Origin: Luteococcus sp043424415
GTDB lineage: Bacteria > Actinomycetota > Actinomycetes > Propionibacteriales > Propionibacteriaceae
Assembly (NCBI RefSeq): GCF_043424415.1
Contig: NZ_JBHWOO010000079.1
Location: 1 to 7,113, forward strand
Direction: 5' to 3'
Length of the DNA stretch: 7,113 nt
Shown here: positions 1 through 4,660 of the stretch, piece after piece
Layout: every line of letters begins with the position of its first letter
Position numbering within the stretch: position 1 is the first letter of the stretch
Program-made: the position numbers and the translations under genes
The notes under the pieces: model-generated
Seen by the model: only the letters and a program-made list of their open reading frames with translations
Database searches by the model: none
Told to the model about the DNA's origin: nothing

Positions 1-551
1 AGGGTGAGGCTGGTGTCGCCCAGCACGTAGGCGCCGGCGGAGGCATTGTCGGCGACGGTGTCGCCGAAGGTGATGTCCCAGCCGGCGATGCGCGAGTCGC
101 AGATCTCGAGGGCGGCCCGCACCTCGGCGACGGCGGCGCGCACCTGGTCCATGTCGAGCTCGCCGTCGGCCAGGTCGGCGCCGAGGACGAAGGCGACCTC
201 GGCCTCGACGCGGGGCTGCAGGAAGGTGCCGGCGGGGATCGTCGCACCGGCGGGGAAGGCCATGTCGTCGAAGAGGACACCGAAGTCGGGCTGGTCGACC
301 CCGAGCTGGGCCTGGACGGCGGTGGAGGTGAGCCCGATCTTGCGGCCGACGATCGTCGCGCCGGCGGCGAGGCGCTGTTCGGTGACGCGGGTCTGGACGG
401 CATAGGCGGACTCGACGTCAGTGGCGTCGATCAGGTCGCGGACCGGGGCACAGGGTGTGCCGCTGCGGGCTGCCTCGACCAGTCGCCGGGCCGCCTCGTC
501 GAGGGACTCGGGAGTGGGAATGACGGAAGCATCGGTGGTTGTGGTCACCAC
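1..551 (-). CDS. mhpD: 2-keto-4-pentenoate hydratase (MhpD type), 3' end cut by the window edge
   Basis: Reading the minus strand from a GTG at 551-549 gives 183 open codons that continue past base 1. Family members are about 260-270 residues, so roughly 80 C-terminal residues lie outside. The enzyme adds water to 2-hydroxypenta-2,4-dienoate to give 4-hydroxy-2-oxovalerate in meta-cleavage breakdown of aromatics (family knowledge). Seen here: APVRDLI (35-41), GRKIGLTS (69-76), the signature GVDQPDFG (84-91), the metal-ligand pair E116-A-E118 in QPRVEAEVAFVL, a third likely ligand E149 in ALEICDSRI, and DTVADNAS (164-171). The GVDQPDFG and DTVADNAS stretches match MhpD better than the related HpcG/HpaH hydratases, although substrate is not settled by sequence alone. 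The start is either of two adjacent GTG codons (551 or 548); a GGAG at 566-563 lies 11 bases before the first. It is divergent from the regulator gene, and any catabolic operon partners would lie to the left. Confidence 0.87.
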   Translation of the reverse strand, partial: MVTTTTDASVIPTPESLDEAARRLVEAARSGTPCAPVRDLIDATDVESAYAVQTRVTEQRLAAGATIVGRKIGLTSTAVQAQLGVDQPDFGVLFDDMAFPAGATIPAGTFLQPRVEAEVAFVLGADLADGELDMDQVRAAVAEVRAALEICDSRIAGWDITFGDTVADNASAGAYVLGDTSLT

Positions 552-554
552 TTG

Positions 555-583
555 AGCGTCCACTCCAGAGACGCCCGGTTCAA
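555..583 (-). promoter_or_regulatory. Candidate promoter for the mhpD-like gene
   Basis: On the minus strand a TTGAAC (583-578) sits 17 bases before GACGCT (560-555), which fits the loose actinobacterial xAnnnT -10 pattern. The T of the -10 is 6 bases before the second GTG (548). Transcription could therefore start at or very near the start codon. A GGAG also lies inside the spacer, so a leadered transcript from further upstream is not excluded. This is a motif match only. Confidence 0.3.
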
Positions 584-596
584 CGGGTCGTTCCGT

Positions 597-611
597 GGCA
601 TGGAACATGCC
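597..611. repeat. Hyphenated dyad GGCATG-GAA-CATGCC
   Basis: Perfect 6-bp arms (597-602 and 606-611) around a 3-bp centre, about 45 bp upstream of the mhpD-like start and just outside its candidate -35. The size and symmetry fit a dimeric regulator's operator. No specific regulator can be named, and no regulator gene for aromatic catabolism is in view. Confidence 0.45.
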
Positions 612-627
612 CCGCCGGGCCAGGGGC

Positions 628-704
628 CGTCCAGAAACCACATCGAGAGCGGTCCTCGGTGCATCATCTGCACCACCGCCCGCCATGGAGGTGGTTTCTG
701 GACG
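628..704. repeat. Perfect 14-bp inverted repeat with nested hairpin in the divergent intergenic region
   Basis: CGTCCAGAAACCAC (628-641) is exactly repeated in inverse at 691-704. The pairing extends outward as GGGG (623-626) with CCCC (707-710) after a small internal loop. Inside lies a second perfect inverted repeat, GGTGCA (658-663) with TGCACC (669-674), with a 5-nt loop. ACCACC (672-677) could alternatively pair with GGTGGT (690-695), which would compete with the outer stem. The arm centres are 63 bp apart, close to six helical turns. It could be a pair of protein sites, a structured RNA or a cruciform. No reading frame here resembles a protein, and flanking target-site duplications were not seen. 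Confidence 0.75.
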
Positions 705-708
705 CACC

Positions 709-740
709 CCCGGGCACCGGCCCCGCAGGGCATGCCCGGG
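709..740. repeat. Inverted repeat CCCGGGCA / TGCCCGGG with overlapping 10-bp palindrome
   Basis: CCCGGGCA (709-716) is inverted at 733-740, with a 16-bp spacer. The right arm overlaps GGGCATGCCC (728-737), a perfect 10-bp palindrome. It lies immediately upstream of the candidate -35 of the response regulator gene, where an activator or repressor site would be expected. The high GC content makes short palindromes easy to obtain by chance, so function is uncertain. Confidence 0.45.
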
Positions 741-776
741 TCGAGAGCCGGGGGCCACAAGTGGCATCCTTGCCCC
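741..776 (+). promoter_or_regulatory. Candidate leaderless promoter of the response regulator, with internal dyad
   Basis: TCGAGA (741-746, four of six matches to TTGACA) is followed after 18 bp by CATCCT (765-770), an xAnnnT -10 element whose last base is 6 bases before the ATG at 777. No Shine-Dalgarno sequence precedes that ATG. Both points fit a transcript that begins at the start codon, which is common in Actinomycetota. A dyad GCCAC-AA-GTGGC (754-765) lies in the spacer and touches the -10, a good place for a repressor or for autoregulation by the response regulator itself. Confidence 0.4.
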
Positions 777-1463
777 ATGCACATCCTCGTGGTTGACGAC
801 GACCAGGCCGTCCGCGACTCCCTCGCCCGCTCGATGCAGTACAGCGGCTACGAGGTGAGCACCGCCACCGACGGCCTGGAGGCCCTGGCCAAGCTCTCGG
901 CCATCGACGCCGACGCCGTCATCATGGATGTGATGATGCCGCGCCTGGACGGGCTGGAGACCACCCGGATGCTGCGCCAGACCGGCAATGACGTACCGAT
1001 CCTGATCCTCACCGCCCGCGATGCCGTGGGCGACCGGGTGGACGGCCTGGATGCCGGCGCCGATGACTACATGGTCAAGCCCTTCGCCCTGGACGAGCTG
1101 CTCGCCCGGATGCGGGCACTGACCCGCAGGGTGCGCCCCGAGCGCGAGGCGGCCAGCGAGACGCTGGTCTTCGAGGACCTGATCCTGGACGCCCAGACCC
1201 GCGAGGTCTCGCGGGGCGGCCGCCGGATCAGCCTCACGCGCACCGAGTTCGCGCTGCTGCACGTCTTCATGGAGCACCCGCGCCGGGTGCTGGAGCGCGG
1301 CTGGCTGCTCAACGAGGTGTGGGGCTTCGACTTCCCCACCACGGCCAACTCGCTCGAGGTCTACATCGGCTACCTGCGTCGCAAGACCGAGGCCGAGGGT
1401 GAGGCCCGCCTCATCCACACCGTGCGCGGCATCGGCTACGTGCTGCGCGAGACGGCTCCCTGA
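777..1463 (+). CDS. OmpR/PhoB-family response regulator, MprA-like
   Basis: A 228-residue two-domain DNA-binding response regulator acting in the cytoplasm, presumably phosphorylated by the kinase encoded next. The receiver domain (about 2-115) has the acidic cluster D7-D8-D9, phosphoacceptor D51 in VIMDVMMPRLDGLE, switch residue T79 in LILTARD, and K101 in MVKPFALDELLARMRAL. A winged-helix Trans_Reg_C domain follows (about 130-225), with LTRTEFALLHVFMEHP, the recognition-helix region TTANSLEVYIGYLRRK and the C-terminal hairpin IHTVRGIGYVLRE. The wording of the receiver is very close to mycobacterial MprA, a regulator of envelope stress. The frame is open upstream to 552, but the extra 75 residues look like no protein and cover the inverted repeats. 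The ATG at 777 is the natural start because HILVVDDD begins the domain. Orthology to MprA is inferred. Confidence 0.95.
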   Translation: MHILVVDDDQAVRDSLARSMQYSGYEVSTATDGLEALAKLSAIDADAVIMDVMMPRLDGLETTRMLRQTGNDVPILILTARDAVGDRVDGLDAGADDYMVKPFALDELLARMRALTRRVRPEREAASETLVFEDLILDAQTREVSRGGRRISLTRTEFALLHVFMEHPRRVLERGWLLNEVWGFDFPTTANSLEVYIGYLRRKTEAEGEARLIHTVRGIGYVLRETAP

Positions 1464-1465
1464 CA

Positions 1466-1478
1466 GGTGGTCACCACC
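1466..1478. repeat. Dyad GGTGGT-C-ACCACC between regulator and kinase genes
   Basis: Perfect 6-bp arms around a single C, starting 2 bases after the regulator stop codon. The inner 11 bases (GTGGTCACCAC) recur exactly at 541-551 over the start codons of the mhpD-like gene. A one-base loop cannot form an RNA hairpin of full length, so if it is functional it is a DNA site. It may be chance in GC-rich DNA. Confidence 0.3.
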
Positions 1479-1513
1479 CTCCCCCGACGAAGAACCGACA
1501 GGCCAGACACCCC

Positions 1514-2968
1514 GTGAACCAGCTGCAACGCACCGTCCGATCCCTGGTGAGGGGAGACTGGCGGCGTCGTCGCGCCTCCCTGAGCCGACGCCTGGTGTGG
1601 CTCTCGGCGCTGTCGGTGAGCATCGCGGTGCTGCTGGTGGCCATCGCCGCCTACCTGATGGCCCGGATCAGCCTGTACGACCAACTGGACAACGAACTGA
1701 CCGACGTCGCCTCCTACACCGCCGGCCCGATCGCCTCCGACCTGGAGGGCATGGGCGGGCTCAATGCCGGTGCGCTGCGTGCCGCCAATGTCTCGCTGAT
1801 GCTGCTGGGCAGCGACGGTCGATCCAAGCAGGTTCCGGGCACCACCGTGACCTTGCAGCCTGGCCCGCAGGAGATCGCGATCGCCCGAACCCAGACCGGC
1901 ACGAGCGCCCGTACCCTGACCGACGTCGACGGCACCACCTACCGAATGGTGGCCGTGCCCCAGACCATCGAGGACAAGCGTTATGCGCTGGTGCTGGCCC
2001 GCCCGATGGCCCCGACCCGGCAGACCCTTGAGGCCCTGTGGCTGACCATGATCATCACCGGCGGTGTGGGCGTGCTGCTGGCCGTCGGGCTGGGGGCGTG
2101 GAGCTCTCGCCAGGCGCTGCTGCCGCTGCGCAATCTGTCGGCGGCGGTGACGCACGTCACCGAGACAGACGAGCTCACCCCCATCGAGATCCACTCCGAC
2201 GACGACCTGGGCGAGCTCACCCGTTCCTTCAACACCATGCTGAACTCGCTGGGGTCCTCTCGTGAGCGGCAGAAGCGCCTGATCGCCGATGCCGGCCACG
2301 AGCTGCGCACACCGCTGACCAGCATGCGCACCAATATCGAGCTGCTGGTGGCCGACGACAAGACCGGCATGCTGCCCGACGGGGCCCGCGGCGAGATCCT
2401 GCACGACATCGCCGCCCAGCTGGGCGAGCTGACCTCGCTGGTGGGTGACCTGGTGCAGCTCTCCCGCGAGGACCGGGTGACGACGAACCCGGAGCACCTG
2501 GACTTTCGTGACGTGGTCGAGGCGGCGATCCTGCGGGCGAAGCGCCGCGGGCCGGGGCTCACCTTCGACGTGGAGCTCAACCCGCTCTTCCTGGTGGGCG
2601 AGCCGGACACCTTAGAGCGGGCTGTGACGAACCTGCTGGACAATGCGGTGAAGTTCTCCCCGCCGGGCGGCACGATCCACGTGCACCTGCAGGGTGACCA
2701 GCTGCGCATCGCCGACCAGGGTCCGGGCATCGCGGACGAGGATCTGCCGCACGTCTTCGACCGCTTCTTCCGCTCCGACCGGGCGCGCAACACCCCCGGA
2801 ACGGGCCTGGGGCTGTCGATCGTGGCGCACACCATCAGCTCCCACGGCGGCACCGTCGAGGCGCGCCGCTCGGCGGAGGGTGGCGCAGAGTTCGTCGTGA
2901 CCCTGCCCGGTCGCACGGTGGAGCAGGAGGACGACGACACCGGAACGCAACCGGCCGTCACCGACTGA
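1514..2968 (+). CDS. HAMP-domain sensor histidine kinase, MprB-like
   Basis: A 484-residue membrane histidine kinase, probable partner of the regulator 50 bp upstream and likely co-transcribed with it. Order: basic N-terminus; membrane segment about 27-49; extracytoplasmic sensor loop about 50-173; second membrane segment about 174-196; HAMP about 197-248; HisKA with H262 in DAGHELRTPLTS; then HATPase_c with N box N373-LLD-N377, G1 DQGPGI (401-406), F box FDRFFR (415-420) and G2 GTGLGLSIV (429-437). All catalytic motifs are intact. The HisKA stretch and the SLVGDLVQLSRED segment read like MprB, the mycobacterial envelope-stress sensor. The ligand cannot be told from the loop. An acidic tail ends the protein. 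The GTG at 1514 lacks a clear ribosome binding site; another in-frame GTG lies about eleven codons downstream, so the exact start is uncertain. In mycobacteria pepD follows mprB; here it does not. Confidence 0.94.
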   Translation: MNQLQRTVRSLVRGDWRRRRASLSRRLVWLSALSVSIAVLLVAIAAYLMARISLYDQLDNELTDVASYTAGPIASDLEGMGGLNAGALRAANVSLMLLGSDGRSKQVPGTTVTLQPGPQEIAIARTQTGTSARTLTDVDGTTYRMVAVPQTIEDKRYALVLARPMAPTRQTLEALWLTMIITGGVGVLLAVGLGAWSSRQALLPLRNLSAAVTHVTETDELTPIEIHSDDDLGELTRSFNTMLNSLGSSRERQKRLIADAGHELRTPLTSMRTNIELLVADDKTGMLPDGARGEILHDIAAQLGELTSLVGDLVQLSREDRVTTNPEHLDFRDVVEAAILRAKRRGPGLTFDVELNPLFLVGEPDTLERAVTNLLDNAVKFSPPGGTIHVHLQGDQLRIADQGPGIADEDLPHVFDRFFRSDRARNTPGTGLGLSIVAHTISSHGGTVEARRSAEGGAEFVVTLPGRTVEQEDDDTGTQPAVTD

Positions 2969-2989
2969 CCGGCTGCTCGGCTGCCCACC

Positions 2990-3010
2990 CCATCGGGCCT
3001 GCCCCGATGG
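2990..3010 (+). terminator. Hairpin terminator after the kinase gene
   Basis: Perfect 8-bp stem CCATCGGG (2990-2997) and CCCGATGG (3003-3010) with a 5-nt loop, 21 bases after the kinase stop. No T-run follows, so it would be the U-tract-free type often proposed in actinobacteria. It separates the two-component genes from the next operon. Confidence 0.55.
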
Positions 3011-3023
3011 CCGAAGGTCTGGA

Positions 3024-3077
3024 TAGTGTGCTGGTCGCGGATCCGATTCCGGGCCGGAACAGGAGCAGGAGCAGGCA
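3024..3077 (+). promoter_or_regulatory. Candidate -10 element and ribosome binding site of the lipoprotein operon
   Basis: TAGTGT (3024-3029) fits the TAnnnT -10 pattern just downstream of the terminator hairpin; no convincing -35 is seen. A start near 3036 would give a leader of about 42 bases. That leader ends in a doubled AGGAG (3061-3065 and 3067-3071); the second lies 6 bases before the ATG at 3078. Unlike the other plus-strand genes here, this transcript clearly carries a Shine-Dalgarno sequence. Confidence 0.45.
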
Positions 3078-3566
3078 ATGAGGTCGCAGCTTCGACGACT
3101 CGTGGCCCCGGTGGTGGCCGCCGGAATCCTGATGATGACGGGATGCTCGATCCCCCGCGATCCCGACCACACGCTGGACCGGATCGACCAGGAGCACGAG
3201 CTGGTCGCCGGGGCGGCACCGGCGCCGCCGCTGCTGGTGGTCGACGGCGGGCGGGTCGAGGGGCCGGAGGCCGAGCTGGTGGAGGGTTTTGCCGCCACCC
3301 GCGGGGCGACGGTCACCTGGCAGGTGGCCAGCCAGGAGGAACTGGTGAAGCGGCTCGAGGACGGCCAGATCGACCTGATGGTCGGTGGCCTGACCAGCAA
3401 GAGCGAGCTGTCGAAGAAGGTGGGCCTGACCCGGGCCCATTCCGAACAGGTCGACGAGCACGGCGACCGGGTGAAGTACGTGGTGGCCGCCCCCTTGGGT
3501 GAGAACGCGCTGGTGACCGAGTTGGAGCGGTGGTTCGACCGGGGGATGCCGGAGGCCTCGCGATGA
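3078..3566 (+). CDS. Lipoprotein with single-lobe solute-binding (SBP_bac_3-like) domain, partner of the CDF transporter
   Basis: A 162-residue predicted lipoprotein. The signal peptide has basic residues R2, R6 and R7, a hydrophobic core 8-20 and a lipobox M20-T-G-C23, so C23 should be acylated and the protein anchored outside the membrane. After CSIPRDPDHTLDRI, residues 62-106 (GPEAELVEGFAA... to IDLMVGGLT) read like the first lobe of a family 3 solute-binding protein, followed by VGLTRAH (115-121) where the hinge would be. The second lobe seems missing: the chain goes straight to VKYVVAAPLGENALVTELERWF (132-153), which resembles the final strand and helix of such proteins. Full domains are about 220 residues, so ligand capture in the usual clamshell is doubtful. 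Its stop overlaps the next gene's start (ATGA). From memory, similar short proteins neighbour CDF-type transporters in proteobacteria; I cannot check this. Function unknown, probably auxiliary to the transporter. Confidence 0.82.
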   Translation: MRSQLRRLVAPVVAAGILMMTGCSIPRDPDHTLDRIDQEHELVAGAAPAPPLLVVDGGRVEGPEAELVEGFAATRGATVTWQVASQEELVKRLEDGQIDLMVGGLTSKSELSKKVGLTRAHSEQVDEHGDRVKYVVAAPLGENALVTELERWFDRGMPEASR

Positions 3567-4537
3567 GCGCGAACTTCGGCGACACCCGGCTGCCGCGCGA
3601 GCAGCAGCGCGCCCTGGCCAGGGCCCGCCGCCTGGAGTGGGTGAGCATCGTCTTCCTGGCCATCTCGGTGGCGGTGGTGGCCGCGGTGATGGGCAGCTCG
3701 CAGGCAATGAAGGCGGCCTGGATCGAGGACTGCCTGAGCTTCCTGCCCCCGATCGCCTTCCTGGTGGCGCTGCGTCGGGTGCACAGGCGGTCCGACGACG
3801 AGCACCGTTTCGGCCATCACCGCGCCGTGGGCGCCGCGCACCTGGCGGCCTCGGTGGCCCTGCTGGCAATGGGCTCATTCCTGCTCGTCGAGTCGGCGAT
3901 GACGCTGGTCAAGCAGGAGCACCCGACGATCGGGACGGTGCAGCTGTTCGGACACACCATCTGGCTGGGCTGGTTGATGATCGCGGCGATGGCCTGGACT
4001 GCGGTGCCGCCGGTGGTGCTGGGCCGAATGAAGATGCGGCTGGCCGAGGACCTGCACGACAAGGTGCTCTATGCCGATGCCGACATGAACAAGGCGGACT
4101 GGTCGACGGCCGCCGGGGCGATGCTGGGCGTCCTGGGGATCGGGATCGGCTGGTGGTGGGCCGACTCGGTGGTGGCGGGCTTCATCGCGGTCTCGATCGT
4201 GCGCGACGGCTGGACGAACCTGCGCAATGCCCTCGACGGACTCACCGACGTGCAGGCCCGCACTTTCGACGACTCCGGCCCGCACCCGGCGATCGACCAG
4301 GTGGAACGCTATTTCCTCGGGCTGCCGTGGGTGGAGCGGGTGTGGGTGCGGATGCGCGACATGGGCCACGTCTTCCACACCGAGGTCTTCGTGGTGCCCA
4401 CCGATCCGCACCGGGTGGACCTTGACGTGCTGGCCCGCGCCGGGGAAGAGGCCGCTGGCCTGGACTGGAAACTGGACGACCTGCAGGTGGTGCCGGTCGC
4501 CGAGCTGCCGGAGAGCGCCGGACGGGGCACTGCCTGA
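3563..4537 (+). CDS. Cation diffusion facilitator (CDF) family transporter, divergent subfamily
   Basis: A 324-residue membrane protein with six predicted membrane segments (roughly 25-43, 52-71, 90-112, 132-151, 182-199, 200-215) and a cytoplasmic C-terminal domain (about 230-315) of CDF type. CDF proteins export divalent metals such as zinc, manganese or iron by proton antiport. Family marks seen: DDEHRFGHHRA (78-88) after segment 2, and DADMNKADWSTA (172-183) entering segment 5. The usual metal residues are altered: segment 2 has E55-D-C-L-S where HxxxD or DxxxD is expected, and segment 5 keeps D179 but has M175 or N176 where His is normal. AAWIEDCLS and DADMNKADW look conserved in a subfamily I remember, so this is probably a real variant rather than decay. 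The ATG at 3563 overlaps the lipoprotein stop and has GGAGG 7 bases upstream. An in-frame start at 3530 is less likely. Substrate unknown. Confidence 0.88.
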   Translation: MSANFGDTRLPREQQRALARARRLEWVSIVFLAISVAVVAAVMGSSQAMKAAWIEDCLSFLPPIAFLVALRRVHRRSDDEHRFGHHRAVGAAHLAASVALLAMGSFLLVESAMTLVKQEHPTIGTVQLFGHTIWLGWLMIAAMAWTAVPPVVLGRMKMRLAEDLHDKVLYADADMNKADWSTAAGAMLGVLGIGIGWWWADSVVAGFIAVSIVRDGWTNLRNALDGLTDVQARTFDDSGPHPAIDQVERYFLGLPWVERVWVRMRDMGHVFHTEVFVVPTDPHRVDLDVLARAGEEAAGLDWKLDDLQVVPVAELPESAGRGTA

Positions 4538-4588
4538 GCCGGGCACCGCCTGAGCTGGGCACCGCTTGGACTGGGCAACGCCTGGGCG
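4525..4588. repeat. Four tandem 16-bp repeats spanning the CDF stop codon
   Basis: Units at 4525-4540, 4541-4556, 4557-4572 and 4573-4588 follow GGGCACCGCCTGAGCT with two, zero, three and three differences and no indels. The CDF stop (TGA, 4535-4537) lies inside the first unit, so the last residues of the protein are encoded by repeat DNA. The copies diverge toward the right. This looks like a local duplication of the gene end by slippage. A protein- or RNA-binding role is possible but not shown. 4589-4607 holds nothing I recognise. Confidence 0.85.
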
Positions 4589-4607
4589 TCCCACAACCCA
4601 GCGCATC

Positions 4608-4638
4608 TTGACCCCGCGGGGTGGGGTCGACGGACCCC
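4608..4638. repeat. Competing inverted repeats GACCCC / GGGGTC / GACCCC
   Basis: GGGGTC (4623-4628) can pair with GACCCC on either side. The left copy (4610-4615) gives a stem with a 7-nt loop, extendable to 8 pairs with TT (4608-4609) and GA (4629-4630), one of them a G-T wobble. The right copy (4633-4638) gives a 6-bp stem with a GACG tetraloop. A perfect 12-bp palindrome ACCCCGCGGGGT (4611-4622) overlaps the left stem. In transcripts reading out of the CDF gene these could act as a terminator; as DNA they sit directly upstream of, or over, the permease promoter. Confidence 0.6.
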
Positions 4639-4660
4639 TGCCGTGGCTAGTCTCGTCCCC
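4627..4660 (+). promoter_or_regulatory. Probable leaderless promoter of the amino-acid permease
   Basis: TAGTCT (4648-4653) is a full match to the TAnnnT -10 pattern and ends 7 bases before the ATG at 4661; no Shine-Dalgarno sequence intervenes. A weak -35 TCGACG (4627-4632) lies 15 bp upstream of it, and it overlaps the inverted repeats described for 4608-4638. This supports the ATG at 4661 over the in-frame GTG at 4643. Confidence 0.5.

Noticed and set aside
46..405. Plus-strand open frame of 119 codons
   Set aside because: It lies opposite the hydratase, whose minus-strand reading shows conserved motifs and metal ligands.
628..704. Miniature inverted-repeat transposable element
   Set aside because: The inverted repeats are terminal to a 77-bp block, but no flanking direct duplication was found and no second copy exists in the window.
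552..776. In-frame N-terminal extension of the response regulator by 75 residues
   Set aside because: The extra residues resemble no receiver-domain sequence, the stretch is full of inverted repeats, and HILVVDDD at 777 is the normal beginning of the domain.
1436..2497. Long open frame on the minus strand across the kinase gene
   Set aside because: It is antisense to a kinase with every catalytic motif intact; the translation is low-complexity, rich in His, Gln and Gly, as expected for the shadow of GC-rich coding DNA.
3530..3562. Earlier in-frame start for the CDF gene
   Set aside because: The ATG at 3563 has GGAGG at ideal spacing and gives the ATGA overlap; the earlier start would embed the ribosome binding site in the coding sequence.
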